Shown here in pieces: positions 1 to 12,120 of a stretch of 64,000 nt of DNA; within the stretch, counting starts at the first letter, position 1, and each line of letters starts with the position of its first letter. Under the pieces are notes generated by a model, which saw only the letters and a program-made list of their open reading frames with translations, searched no databases and was not told the DNA's origin. A program made the position numbers and the translations under genes. The DNA is from Pisolithus tinctorius (Eukaryota > Basidiomycota > Agaricomycetes > Boletales > Pisolithaceae). The stretch spans positions 1 through 64,000 of the forward strand of contig JANFAH010000033.1 of the NCBI GenBank assembly GCA_024663395.1, given 5' to 3'.

Positions 1-903
1 CACGCTCTGAGTGGAACAAATCTGCGCACTTGTCTTCGCCCAAGAGTATCTGAAACGTCACGAGGTCGCCAAGGAGAAAACCATACACTGGAATACGTTG
101 CGAAGGCGTGGTTGACTCATGTAATGACATTAAGAACGCGGTACAAGGTCAAAGAACTGGATGACGATAAAACGGAACGTAAAGCTCGAAATCGTCGTCG
201 TCAAAGAAAGCACGAGGTAAGCTACTAACTACCTACACATGTTTTCGCATATCTAAGACTGTTGAAGCTCTACGGCCGTCGTCTGCAGACTGCCTATGAA
301 TACGGGGAAATCAAAGATCGTGCAGTCGCTATAGTGGAATCGCTTGGCCAAGATGGCATGAGTTCTGATGAATCTGACCACGAAGGTCACCGGGGCGAGG
401 CGACGTACTACATCCTGGAGAAGGACTGGCGCTCTAAACAAGTCACGCTTGGCTACGAATGCTGGATTCCCTCCACCTGCGCCTCCGATACAATGGTAAA
501 TGGCAGACAACAGCTGGTGCCTGGCCACACTTTAGGACGGCTAGTTTAAATGAGAGCAAGGCACCTCCAGTGAAAGGGCTACCTATTGATTTTACTCTCG
601 TAAACTGGTATGGGGCTCAGAACGCATTCGTGAGGGAGCAACTGCAGGCAACAAACCAATCTGATACTCGCAATACCATCGCAGCATGCGAAGTAAGTAC
701 GCTCGCTTGATTGTGCAGAGCACCTGACTGAACCTGTTGCCTCGACAGAATCGCAGAGAAATACAATCTTTCCGACCGTCGGGTCGTCCACGGACGCATG
801 TTCTCTTGAATGGAACCTGGTGGTATAAACTTCGACTCTTGCGCCGCTGCCAACGCACATGTAGATCATATTTCCATGATCCTGAAATACTAATGTCGTC
901 ATA
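1..903 (+). pseudogene. Broken left copy of IR1 arm gene (hypothetical)
   Basis: This is the 3' part of the gene read better from the right arm at 9618-11230. Recognisable stretches include CTVEDF-like sequence upstream in the other copy and, here, SDESDHEGHRGEATYYILEK (from about 364). Compared with the right arm there are single-base losses near 25 and 444 and further small changes near 590 and 665, so the frame breaks several times. A late intron (about 690-748, GTAAGT to GACAG) leads to a basic last exon ending at TAG 901-903. I do not recognise a catalytic domain; similar proteins of unknown function are familiar from Agaricomycete genomes. The 5' end lies outside the window. It could be a decayed transposon passenger, or an intact gene damaged by assembly indels. 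Confidence 0.6.
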
Positions 904-1830
904 GCCTGTCCTTCAGCCAACACATTCAGCTAGTGCTGTGGAAACTTTTTTCCTTTTCTCTTAAATGAATTGTATTGTGCGAGAAATGTAAAACTGTGAA
1001 CTAGAAGATAGCACTGTCTCCGACGGCAGGTACCTTGTTTAGGCTGTGCCATCGTGACGATCCGTGAAACAGACGAGTTGCAACCGTGAGGTCTCCGACG
1101 CGCGTGTTATTAAAAAGCGATAAAGCGTCCGGCCGTGGGCCACAACGCTCACATCGAGTCGAAGCAACATATATCGATTCGTCGGGCTCGAGAGATCAAC
1201 ATTTCATTTAGATTCCATGGCGTTGAGCTTACGGTTACATTTCTTCCATGATGTACGACGATGAACGACAAAATTGAATAAGTCCCTTTGAGAGGCACGT
1301 TGTCAAAGGAAAACATGCCACATGTCAATGATGTGTATCCGTTTTCTTTCTTTTCGACCGGGTTCTGCTTCCGAAGCCATCGTATCCGGGTAATCAAAGC
1401 AACTCGAGGAAGATTCATGGTGGCGGGCAAAACGATGTGCGGCAACCCATCGAGCTGTGTTTGAGTTCGACGACTTTCGTTCGATTTCGAGTTGTTTTTA
1501 CTTACAACTACATTATTCTAGGATAAGGAATTCCGAACGACGACAGAGTGACGTTGTACAAACGCTCTGCCTCTTCGAGAAGACGGAGAGGAAGCAACTC
1601 TATCACAACGTCGCACCGAAGTGAGCTCTAGAGCTCATGTTTTTTACCCGTAGAGTATAGGCTTGCGCCGCCAACCAGCTTCGGTGCCAGTACCGCCATC
1701 AAGAACGTGGTACCCAACTGGGCTCCGCTCTGGGGTCATCGGCACGATGGCATCTTGCCTAGCCGAAGTTCACCTGCACAAAGACTCTTTCTCTGCAATG
1801 AACAAAGGTGAGCACGTGAGCATACTTCTG
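904..1830. other. IR1 left arm between genes, no gene seen
   Basis: No convincing reading frame, domain or RNA gene is visible. Bases 1153-1297 are the CpG-rich counterpart of the decayed fragment at 34949-35091. The mirror stretch in the right arm is about 8690-9617. Confidence 0.6.
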
Positions 1831-1837
1831 TATAAAT
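1831..1837 (+). promoter_or_regulatory. TATA box of the five-exon arm gene
   Basis: TATAAAT lies 41 bases upstream of the ATG at 1878, in a pyrimidine-rich leader. The same box precedes the other two copies (reverse strand near 8687, and 27768-27774), so the promoter is copied along with the gene. Confidence 0.65.
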
Positions 1838-1877
1838 GGACCCCACCCTCACCACTCTTCTCCGTCTCTACTACACA

Positions 1878-2615
1878 ATGTCTCCTATCACTCGCGGTAT
1901 GGCTCGCAAGGGCATCAGGCGCTACGCACCGTATAACCTGCGTTCTCGTGGTCCTAACCAAACTTTCTTAGACCTGTCCAGTCTGCCGTCTACACCCAGA
2001 ACTCCAGTTCGTCTGCCCAACGTCGCCAGTACTCGTGCTGGTGTCCCCGCCCTTCCGCCCCCCATTCGTGCTGCAGAGGGCAACCCCTTGCAAATGCTGT
2101 GAGGAAACAATGAGAAACCTTCGAGATGTTTGCTGACCACTGACCACTGATTATAGAATGAGTTCATCTGTCCCGACGTTCGAAAGGCCATACAAGATGG
2201 CGTACGGCCGGTGTGCTACATCTATAGTTGCCTTTGTGCCTTCGCGGCTGAATCCTGTTGTAGGAGGTCGTTGGTTACGGGATCAAGCTTAGATTTGTTC
2301 GTGATTGCCTTGAACTGGCGAAAGCCGTGGACGAAGAGAAAAAGAATATGTGAGCATCGCCACGCACCATCGTGATCCCCTACTGATGATACTGATAGGC
2401 TTCGGGCTCTGGAGGCTGGCGAGGTCATCTCGCGGGAGAGACTCGTACGTATTTTCTCTTCAGTGTTGTGATTTATGTTCATGATCGTGATGAAGGACAT
2501 GTTTGGGCAAGGCACTGTCAGCTATGTTGAGGCATGCATGGAGATCGCGGCGGGTGTTATTGTTATGGCTGACGAGATACATAAGTGCGGATTTTCAGCA
2601 GTTGACAAGGAATAA
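1878..2615 (+). pseudogene. Five-exon small cargo gene, left copy, one frameshift
   Basis: Model: exons 1878-2098, 2157-2210, 2264-2349, 2399-2444 and 2496-2615, with GT-AG introns of 49-58 nt. Joined, they give about 175 residues. The basic, Arg-rich N-terminus begins MSPITRGMARKGIRRY and is followed by a Ser/Pro-rich linker with VRLP and PPPIR. A helical, charged stretch follows (LRFVRDCLELAKAVDEEKK). The C-terminus is hydrophobic, around EACMEIAAGVIVMADEI, and ends FSAVDKE. This copy has lost one C in the CCCCC run near 2087, which breaks exon 1. Exons 2-5 remain open in the same frame, which argues that the splice model is real. I recognise no family. The basic head could bind nucleic acid, but that is only inference. 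It lies in the inverted arm of a transposase element, so it is a candidate passenger or accessory transposon gene. Confidence 0.65.
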
Positions 2616-2875
2616 CCACTCACCCGTTTTGGCAGCATGTAACCTGCCAATGGCGCATCGTCAACTTCTAATACTTGACCTGCCGAAGGGCCCTGACAAT
2701 GATATTTACTACGGGACGTCGCTCCTAGCTTGTAATTATTGATACTCGTGACGACAGTCCAATCGAAAGACATTCCTGCTTTCGGCGACTCCGGATCGCG
2801 CACTACTCGCGATGATTCACAACTTGTTGGAGCTCGTAGTCCGATACGGTCGACAAGATGCCGGGCATTTATACC

Positions 2876-3103
2876 GGAGTTTTCACAACTTAAATACTGT
2901 TCTTACACAAAACTTCATGAGCTCAAAGCACTAATAGTGCTCTGTCCCGACGCTGTGATTAGTGCGAACGGCTCGAGGTGCGCAACTTGCAAGCATTCTT
3001 CTGGTTATACATAAGTATCTCTTGAGGACCGAACTAAAAGAAGTTTCCTTCCGGATCGTCCCGGATAATCTTCGGTAGATCTTTGTCTTTTTTCTTAACG
3101 ACC
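2876..3103. other. IR1 spacer before the transposase gene
   Basis: Unique sequence between the inner end of the left arm and the transposase start. It presumably holds the transposase promoter; no clear TATA box was picked out. Confidence 0.5.
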
Positions 3104-6100
3104 ATGGGGGGTAGGACTCACCAGCGCCCACGGTTATGCACCTGCAATGTTGTAGGCTGTGGATCAAGCACAACCTGGTGCGAATCTCAATTGAAGTATG
3201 TTCGTGGCCGATTGATCCCCAAAGCGATGTATGCACGCCACTGTAAACTCGACAAATCTGCCCAGTACCTCGCGAGTCCTGCTGCCGAACTTCAGGCGGA
3301 TGCGGTCCTCACCATCGAGCATAGTGCCACGGAGAGTTCCAGTGATCCAAAGGATGCGGAATCAAATGGAAGGGATCAACAACCCACCTTCGAGACTGAC
3401 TTCGATGACCAGCGCAACCACGTCACACCGCTGCACCTTAAGGATGAAACCATCGCTCTGGAAAATGCGCTGCACGACCTCATGCACCTCTGTTCTGTGG
3501 TCACCCAGCAGATCGTGTCTTTCTCATATGACCTGAATCTCATCTTCTCCGAGAGTGGGCCCATAGAACCTGGCGCCATTTACCAACTCTATCTTCTCTC
3601 CCATCCGGCGCAAACATGGGTCATCGACGACTCTCCCCAACTGCACCCGAGAATGTAGCCATACTAGCTCACGAGAGTGCGCTGTACGCGGTCCTGGTCA
3701 GTCTACGACGTCTTGAGCAATTCCCCTCTCTGGAGGCCGCTCGCCTGCAGCTTTTGGTTATGGTAGAAGATGAGTTGCACAGGGTCGATGCCATACGGCA
3801 GGCTGCTTGGAACAGTTTTCTGAGGAGGGACCTCATTGCGAACTTGGGACAGATCCAAGGTGTGGGGCGGTGTGAGGGGGCCGTACAGGGTGACGGTGAT
3901 GAACAGAGCGAGGAACTTGAGCAGAGTTCGTGCAATTCGCCCAACAAGGAGTCCTATGTTTTTGTCAACACTGGTAAGTAAAATACCACTTTTTGCTATG
4001 TTTTCTGAGTATATTGGAAGATGTCTATTTTCGAAGTATTGGAGTGTCCCACCCCACTGCTGTAGCCGGTAGTTTCTTGATTCTTTGCTTGAATCTCCTC
4101 TGTGGAATATCCCAAGTGCAAAGCAGGTTCGTCTCCGACAGCCTGAGCTTTATGATGTCCCACGTCATCAGCGACGTACAAGCTCCCGAAGATAGAAGGT
4201 CCTTGCTGAAATTCCCAAGAGACTACCGCACTATCTTAAACAACTTCGATCTTGACCCTCACCTACGACTCTATGTTTGCTGTCCGTCCTGTTATGCACT
4301 CTATGATGACGTTGACTTCCCCGATTTCTGCACTTTCCGCGATTTCCCTTCAAGCCATCCCTGTTCTGCAAAGTTGAAGCGAGAGAGGACGATATGCGGG
4401 AATCAGGTTATCCGTCCGGTGCGGAAGTTTGCATACCAGGAGCTGAAAGGGTGGTTAGGAAGGATTCTATCTTATCCTGAGCTGGAGTCAGCGCTGGAAG
4501 CTCCACTGTCCAACCTCTCAGGTGGCGACTTCAACAACGGGCGATTCGCTGACATCTTCGATGCCAACTTCATCCGGAATATGCAGGGTTGTGACGGGAA
4601 GCCCTTTTTCCGCAAAGATGATAAGCTTCGCCTGGTTTTTCTTTGGCTGTTGATGGATTCAATCCTTTTGGTATGAAGGTTGCCAAAGGAACATCTTCCG
4701 TGACTGGAATCTACATGGCATGCTTGAACTTGCCCGCAGACATCCGATACAACACGGAGAATATGTATCTCTGTGGCGTCATTCCCGGCCCGAAAAAGCC
4801 GTCTCTCGAGCAGATCAACAATTTCCTTCGCCCGCTTGTAAACGAACTACTGGAGTTCTGGGAGCCTGGTGTCTTCTTTTCGCGTACGGCACGCTATAGG
4901 CACGGAAGGGTTGTTTTACTTGCCCTGATCCCTCTAGTATGTGACATTCTTGGTGCACGTCAAGTGGCGGGATTCCTCAGCCATGCAGCCACGTTGTTCT
5001 GCTCCTTCTGCTATTTACCTGCAGATATGATCGAGAATCTCGACGTGGAGTCTTGGCCCATACGCTCTGCCGAAAAGCACCGCAAACATGCAGAGGAGTG
5101 GCTTTCAGCAACTTCAAGCGAGCAGCGAGAGCGAATTGCCAGGACTTGTGGTGTGCGATTCTCAGAGCTCCTTCGACTGCCCTACTGGGATCCTGTTTGG
5201 TTTACAGTACTGGATTCCATGCATGCATTCTTCCTTCGTGCCATTCAACAGCATGTTCGATACATATGGGGCCTGAGTCCCACAGCTCCAGCTGGTGATG
5301 GCACTAATTCCCCCACTGAGAAACCACCTCCGAAGCCGACTGCCGCAGAACTTTCGAAAGGCCTCAAGGCCATACTTCAGACACTTACAGGCGATGCATG
5401 CATAGAATCTCTCTCCAAAAAATGCCGTAGGTCTGTGCTGTGGCATCTATGTCGCGAGTTTGACCTGAGGAGGGCTGGTACATCAGTGATGCTAACACGA
5501 GCGCTATTAGATTGGGTAAGTCACCATATTTCGCTACGTCTTCATAACCGATGGAAAGTACTTTATTAGCTTCAGGAGAGCCACGATAATCAACAAACGG
5601 CGAAGTTGTTCTTGCAGTCACTTCAGGTGAGTTTACGGTATCGGACGCAGTTAGGCATTCTCATACAGGGTTTCCCTGAAATCATAGGCGGCAGAGGATG
5701 ATGCAGATGATAGTTTGCACACAACAGGAAAGACCGTACGACCACCCCGGACACAAGATGACGTGCCGACTGAAGCTGAGCTAGAACATGCAAGATCTAG
5801 GCTGAAAACTGCCAAGACAGTCAAGAGCATAGGCAATGGTGTGCGGGTTCCAACACTTCGAGCGCTCTGTTGCGAGTTGGGCATATCAATACCTGACCCG
5901 AAGAGACATGGAAAACAGCTCACCAAGATGGCGCTAGTTGACCTAATTGGCAAATGGGTGAGAACCTTGTCTTCGGCGTTCGAGCACATGTAATAGTATT
6001 CTCAGCGCATTGAACATGGCCTTACCGACGCACAAGGAAACCTGCCGGAGCATCCAGTTGAATACACCACTGTGGACTATCGCGAAATTCCCGTTGTACT

Positions 6101-7378
6101 TGGTCGGGCTGTTCTTGAAGAAGTATGGAGGGATCAAAAGCGGCTAGTTCTTCCTTCATCCATTTTCCCTGCTCCATCATCACTGGGCTTCGAAAAGAGA
6201 AAGCTTTCAGCTGACCAGTGGCGTTCAGTTGGTATGATTCACCTCGTCATTACATTGATTCGTATTTGGGGTCACTCGCAGGGAAGGCAACGGTGGATTC
6301 TCAACAATTACATGCATCTTGTGACTGCAATTTACATCGCTAACTTGCGGTCTACTTCGCAGGAACTAATAGGCCGTTACGTGTATCACTTCAAGAGCTA
6401 CTTGTCGGGTGTTTTGGACTTGTATAAGGAAGCCAAGATACAACCTGTTCACCATGCTTGCCTCCATTTCGATAGACTGTTGGTTGGACTGGGGCCAGTA
6501 CATTCATGGAGAACCTGGGCTTTCGAGCGTTTTAACTACACGCTTCAGAGGACCAAGACAAATATGCGCTTTGGTGAGCACCCATCTCAGATTCTCGTGT
6601 TTCATCACTGACCATGTCATGCCCCTTGAATCCTTCAGGTGAACTGGAGTTGACATTTGTCAATGACGCGTGCAGAGCAGCAAACTTGCAACTGCTGTTG
6701 AATAGCCCGCGACTACCTGCAGAGATGAAGGACCTTCGCAGCCCATTCCAACAGGCATTTAAGTCCAAACTTCGTGGAACTCGGCTGAATGATGCTCATG
6801 CTTCTGGAACTTCTGCGGAATTGAAGATTCTTCTTACAGACCAGCGAACGGGAGGTCGTCTGGCTCGTGTACACAAGACTTTCCTACCACTGGCAATGGA
6901 ATACACGCACACCCAATCAGAAGAAGGTAAATTTACGTGAACTTTAAAATTCAAGACTGATGCCGTTGATAGTGATACGCTGGTGTGACACAGTGCAGCT
7001 GGGAGGAGTGATATTCCAGCCTGCAGCTCAGTCAAACGGAACTCGCATGCCATGGTTCAACTCCCCGGGCCGCACAGAAACATGGAGATTGCTGCTCAGA
7101 TACTCGCGCTATTTGTTTTGAAGGGTGAAGAGGACGCAGCCTTTGCGGTTATCTCGTGCTACGCGCCTTTGAGTGACACAGATGCAAAACAGGACCCTTA
7201 CCGCCAGTTCGGCATACTTGCTGGGTGCTTGTACTACGACGAAGTCGAAGCACCTGTTGTTACTCATGCATCCAACGTCCTTGCACCTTTTGCGAAGACC
7301 CCGTTCAAACTTGACTATATCGCAAAACCTGTCGTTCATGTACTACCGCTTTATAAGGCGAGCAGCCATCCCACATGA
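3104..7378 (+). pseudogene. Tnp2-type (CACTA-like) transposase, frameshifted
   Basis: Multi-exon gene for a DNA transposase of the Transposase_21/Tnp2 type with a DUF4218-like C-terminal half, as found in many Agaricomycetes. The N-terminus, from an ATG at 3104, reads MGGRTHQRPRLCTC and has paired Cys residues. The core has VDGFNPFGMKVAKGT, CLNLPADIRY, GVIPGPKKPSLEQI, then LVCDILGARQVAGF, CSFC and LPYWDPVWFTVLDSMHAFFL. A DUF4218-like exon has PVHSWRTWAFERFNYTLQR followed by GELELTF. Introns are visible at about 3974-4065, 5517-5577, 5630-5688, 5959-6007, 6574-6640 and 6928-6993. The reading frame slips by one base near 3645, near 4636 (just before VDGFNPF) and near 7045, so the gene is inactive as read, unless these are assembly errors. 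It sits exactly between the IR1 arms, suggesting it is the (former) mobiliser of the whole unit. Confidence 0.85.
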
Positions 7379-7646
7379 AATGAAGGCACAAACTAATGGT
7401 CTAACCAGGACATATATTCTCAAACCAATATTCCACATGATATTGAAGCCGAAGTACTGGAATGTACCAAGTAGACGGTAGAAGGGAATCCATATTCATG
7501 TGGTTGCTGGGGTACCTAGCTGTCCTAGCAGTGGGGTACATACAATGAAAGATATTTTTCTTTACTCTGCTGGCACACGTTTCGGTTTCGTGCCTGTGAG
7601 TCGAACGCATATCCTATGACTCTAGGGCGAGTACGGATGACATTAG

Positions 7647-10530
7647 GGTATAAATGCCCGGCATCTTGTCGACCGTATCGGACTACGAGCTCCAACAAGT
7701 TGTGAATCATCGCGAGTAGTGCGATCCGGAGTCGCCGAAAGCAGGAATGTCTTTCGATTGGACTGTCGTCACGAGTATCAATAATTACAAGCTAGGAGCG
7801 ACGTCCCGTAGTAAATATCATTGTCAGGGCCCTTCGGCAGGTCAAGTATTAGAAGTTGACGATGCGCCATTGGCAGGTTACATGCTGCCAAAACGGGTGA
7901 GTGGTTATTCCTTGTCAACTGCTGAAAATCCGCACTTATGTATCTCGTCAGCCATAACAATAACACCCGCGCGATCTCCATGCATGCCTCAACATAGCTG
8001 ACAGTGCCTTGCCCAAACATGTCCTTCATCACGATCATGAACATAAATCACAACAACTGAAGAGAAAATACGTACGAGTCTCTCCCGCGAGATGACCTGC
8101 CAGCCTCCAGAGCCGAAGCCTATCAGTATCATCAGTAGGGGATCACGATGGTGCGTGGCGATGCTCACATATTCTTTTTCTCTTCGTCCACGGCTTTTGC
8201 CAGTTCAAGGCAATCACGAACAAATCTAAGCTTGATCCCGTAACCAATGACCTCCTACAACAGGATTCAGCCGCGAAGGCACAAAGGCAACTATAGATGT
8301 AGCACACCGGCCGTACGCCATCTTGTATGGCCTTTCGAACGTCGGGACAGATGAACTCATTCTATAATCAGTGGTCAGTGGTCAGCAAACATCTCGAAGG
8401 TTTCTCATTGTTTCCTCACAGCATTTGCAAGGGGGTTGCCCTCTGCAGCACGAATGGGGGGCGGAAGGGCGGGGACACCAGCACGAGTACTGGCGACGTT
8501 GGGCAGACGAACTGGAGTTCTGGGTGTAGACGGCAGACTGGACAGGTCTAAGAAAGTTTGGTTAGGACCACGAGAACGCAGGTTATACGGTGCGTAGCGC
8601 CTGATGCCCTTGCGAGCCATACCGCGAGTGATAGGAGACATTGTGTAGAGACGGAGAAGAGTGGTGAGGGTGGGGTCCATTTATACGAAGTATGCTCACG
8701 TGCTCACCTTTGTTCATTGCAGAGAAAGAGTCTTTGTGCAGGTGAACTTCGGCTAGGCAAGATGCCATCGTGCCGATGACCCCAGAGCGGAGCCCAGTTG
8801 GGTACCACGCGTTCTTGATGGCGGTACTGGCACCGAAGCTGGTTGGCGGCGCAAGCCTATACTCTACGGGTAAAAAACATGAGCTCTAGAGCTCACTTCG
8901 GTGCGGACGTTGTGATAGAGTTGCTTCCTCTCCGTCTTCTCGAAGAGGCAGAGCGTTTGTACAACGTCACTCTGTCGTCGTTCGGAATTCCTTATCCTAG
9001 AATAATGTAGTTGTAAGTAAAAACAACTCGAAATCGAACGAAAGTCGTCGAACTCAAAACACAGCTCGATGGGTTGCCGCACATCGTTTTGCCCGCCACC
9101 ATGAATCTTCCTCGAGTTGCTTTGATTACCCGGATACGATGGCTTCGGAAGCAGAACCCGGTCGAAAAGAAAGAAAACGGATACACATCATTGACATGTG
9201 GCATGTTTTCCTTTGACAACGTGCCTCTCAAAGGGACTTATTCAATTTTGTCGTTCATCGTCGTACATCATGGAAGAAATGTAACCGTAAGCTCAACGCC
9301 ATGGAATCTAAATGAAATGTTGATCTCTCGAGCCCGACGAATCGATATATGTTGCTTCGACTCGATGTGAGCGTTGTGGCCCACGGCCGGACGCTTTATC
9401 GCTTTTTAATAACACGCGCGTCGGAGACCTCACGGTTGCAACTCGTCTGTTTCACGGATCGTCACGATGGCACAGCCGTAAACAAGGTACCTGCCGTCGG
9501 AGACAGTGCTATCTTCTAGTTCACAGTTTTACATTTCTCGCACAATACAATTCATTTAAGAGAAAAGGAAAAAAAGTTTCCACAGCACTAGCTGAATGTG
9601 TTGGCTGAAGGGACAGGCTATGACGACATTAGTATTTCAGGATCATGGAAATATGATCTACATGTGCATTGGCAGCGGCGCAAGAGTCGAAAGTTTATAC
9701 CACCAGGTTCCATTCAAGAGAACATGCGTCCGTGGACGACCCGACGGTCGGAAAGATTGTATTTCTCTGCGATTCTGTCGAGGCAACAGGTTCAGTCAGG
9801 TGCTCTGCACAATCAAGCGAGCGTACTTACTTCGCATGCTGCGATGGTATTGCGAGAGTATCAGATTGGTTTGTTGCCTGCAGTTGCTCCCTCACGAATG
9901 CGTTCTGAGCCCCATACCAGTTACGAGAGTAGAAATCAATAGGTAGCCCTTTCACTGGAGGTGCCTTGCTCTCATTTAAACTAGCCGTCCTAAAGTGTGG
10001 CCAGGCACCAGCTGTTGTCTGCCATTTACCATTGTATCGGAGGCGCAGGTGGAGGGAATCCAGCATTCGTAGCCAAGCAGTGACTTGTTTAGAGCGCCAG
10101 TCCTTCTCCAGGATGTAGTACGTCGCCTCGCCCCGGTGACCTTCGTGGTCAGATTCATCAGAACTCATGCCATCTTGGCCAAGCGATTCCACTATAGCGA
10201 CTGCACGATCTTTGATTTCCCCGTATTCATAGGCAGTCTGCAGACAACGGCCGTAGAGCTTCAACAGTCTTAGATATGCGAAAACATGTGTAGGTAGTTA
10301 GTAGCTTACCTCGTGCTTTCTTTGACGACGACGATTTCGAGCTTTACGTTCCGTTTTATCCTCGTCATCCAGTTCTTTGACCTTGTACCGCGTTCTTAAT
10401 GTCATTACATGAGTCAACCACGCCTTCGCAACGTATTCCAGTGTATGGTTTTCTCCTTGGCGACCTCGGTGACGTTTCAGATACTCTTGGGCGAAGACAA
10501 GCGCAGCAGATTTGTTCCACTCAGAGCGTG
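7647..10530 (-). repeat. Right arm of long inverted repeat IR1
   Basis: Reverse complement of 1-2875, nearly identical with a handful of small indels. The inner boundary is GGTATAAATGCCC at 7647; the match runs to at least 10530, where the left copy leaves the window. The spacer between the arms is about 4.77 kb and is filled by the transposase gene. Transcripts crossing either arm and its mate could fold into a dsRNA stem of nearly 3 kb. Confidence 0.95.
7905..8641 (-). pseudogene. Five-exon small cargo gene, right copy, two frameshifts
   Basis: Reverse-strand copy of the gene at 1878-2615, starting at the ATG 8639-8641 and ending at the TAA 7905-7907. Exon 1 is intact here (the C-run deletion of the left copy is absent). 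Exon 4 has lost one base (GGCAGG instead of GGCGAGG) and exon 5 has lost one in the GCGCGGG stretch. Each copy is thus broken at a different place. That means either independent decay after duplication or random consensus errors; it cannot mean that the duplication copied an already broken gene. Confidence 0.65.
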
Positions 10531-11230
10531 GCAAACCTTCCAGGTCTATGCGAAAATCTTCGACTGTGCAGCATGGCCCACTTGGGATCCCATGCACTGA
10601 TGTCCCTCCGACCGACGGACCGTGGCAGATCTTCGTGGTCTTCTATGCCCAAAAGCTCTTGCCGAGCTCCCGAACAGATTTCTAGACGCCGAATTTGTCA
10701 GCGGTTCTGGGGTACATGTGTGTCTGGCTCGTCTACCTTGAATTCATTGTAACTTGGTGCTCGGGGTTTCGGGAGTTTCTTTATCTTCTTAGAGGTAGAC
10801 TTACTCGTTTGTGATGGGCTTGTCCCGGCGCCATTCTCAGCGGATTGATTCGTCAGACCTGGAAGTGCCTTCTCTAACGCGACGGCGACAGAAGACTCGA
10901 CGATCTTCCCAAGTTCCTGCCAAATGTTTGCTCGAATCTTACTCTCGATGCTGTCCTGGAGGTCTTGTAACTCGCGTATCCTCGCAGGGCTGGTATTCTA
11001 AGTTTATTGATACGTGAGAATGACAGCAATTGGAACACAAGGTAACGAGCTACCATTGACTGTGGCTGGGGACGCTGATTGGTTTTGTCATTACACTCTG
11101 CCTGACAGCCTGTCTTTCGACCAGGAGTAGATCCTCCAGATGGTCGAGGAGGTGGTTGAGGAACCAGCGGAGGGGGCGTAAAAAAACGTCCTCGAGAGGC
11201 TGAGAAAAAGTAAGAGGATCAGGGCCTGGA
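9618..11230 (-). CDS. Conserved hypothetical gene in the IR1 arm
   Basis: Reverse-strand gene whose 3' half lies in the right IR1 arm. From the 5' side: a Pro-rich head (PPPLVPQPPPRPSGGSTPG), an intron near 11050-11009, then a charged helical exon (RIRELQDLQDSIESKIRAN), a Ser/Lys-rich linker, and exons with GPCCTVEDFRIDLEGLPRSE, EWNKSAALVFAQEYLKRHRG and SDESDHEGHRGEATYY. The end, judged from the left arm, is a basic exon closing at TAG 9618-9620. The protein type (GPCCT...FRID...W; SDES/DHEG; TPGAWPH-like) is familiar from Agaricomycetes, without known function. Frame conflicts near 9858 and between 10600 and 10720 mean the intact frame is not fully settled. The true start may lie further upstream, and the acidic gene at 11523-13476 could even be its 5' part, since strand and spacing are compatible. 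Confidence 0.5.
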
Positions 11231-11427
11231 GCCTATGAGGGCTTGTAAGCCACAGATCGAGCGACCCACAGGCGAAAACAAACTTTGGATTTCCCTTTCA
11301 CACTAGCGACATCTTCAACTCGACCGCGTTTTGGTCTAACGGTGGCAACCTGCAAGGCCCATTAGCTATCGGTGTGTGGACTTAGACCAGTGCAAACCGT
11401 CATTGTATTGTTGACATCTCTTGCACG

Positions 11428-12120
11428 CGCGGATTTGGAGGGTCCCCGTGAACGCCAACAGCCTACGAAGTAGTCCTTGTTCAGAAAGGCCAGAAACACC
11501 AAATTCGGTACGTACCTTATTTTTACTCTTCACAGCAAACTCTGATTGCTCCCCACCCTGTTCTGGCACACTTGATGTCTATGAAAAATCCGAATTCGGT
11601 ATGGGATATCAATCTGCGCCCAAGATCCAAGCTTACTTCGACATCCATCAACTGAAAGGTATTTCCAAGCATATCGTCGTCACTCATACCACCATCGCCT
11701 TCCTCAGTAGTGTCTGAGTCCGAGTCCGAGTCTGAGCCCGAGCCCGAGCCCGAGTTTGAGTCCTTGACGGCTCCTGCGAGCACGGATTTAGAGGGTCCCG
11801 CGTGGACGTCAACAGCCTACGAAGCGATTCACGTCCAGAAACGCCAGAAATGCCAAACTCAGTACGTACCTTATTTTTCCCCTTCATAGCAATCAGATCT
11901 CCTACCCCCGAGTTTGAGTCCTTCACGACTCGTGCGAGCACGGATTTAGAGGGTCCCGTACGGACGTCAACAGCCTACGAAAAGATTTACGTCCAGAAAG
12001 GGCAGAAACACCAAACGCAGTACGTGCCCTGTTTTTCCCCTTCACAGCGGTCAGATCTCCTGCTTCATAATGCTCCCCACCCTGTTCTGGCACGCTTGAT
12101 GACTATGAAAAATCCGAATT
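11428..12120 (-). repeat. Tandem exon/donor-site repeats, about 165 bp
   Basis: Three diverged copies of one block lie at about 11428-11590, 11777-11935 and 11938-12120. Each contains, on the reverse strand, an AAAATAAG/GTACGTAC-type donor site followed by the coding text of the acidic gene, and two of them share the flanking CCCCACCCTGTTCTGGCAC stretch. They lie between the two NTFQLMDVEV copies. Confidence 0.7.

Larger units (their letters stand above)
1..2875 (+). repeat. Left arm of long inverted repeat IR1
   Basis: This segment is the reverse complement of 7647-10530, almost base for base. Base 1 pairs with 10530 and the inner ends are 2875 and 7647, so only a few net bases of indel separate the arms. 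The outer end lies left of the window, so the full arm is longer than seen. The arm carries the 3' part of one unrecognised gene (to about 903) and a complete five-exon small gene (1878-2615). The differences between arms that I could see are mainly single-base insertions or deletions, scattered over both copies. A third, partial copy lies at 27558-28504 and a CpG-erased fragment at 34949-35091. Confidence 0.95.

Noticed and set aside
3104..7378. Kyakuja/Dileera/Zisupton or Plavaka identity for the transposase
   Set aside because: The NPFGMK, LNLP-RY-PEN, IPGP-PSL and PYWDP-DSMH blocks followed by a DUF4218-like region fit the Tnp2/Transposase_21 type; no motifs of the other families were seen.
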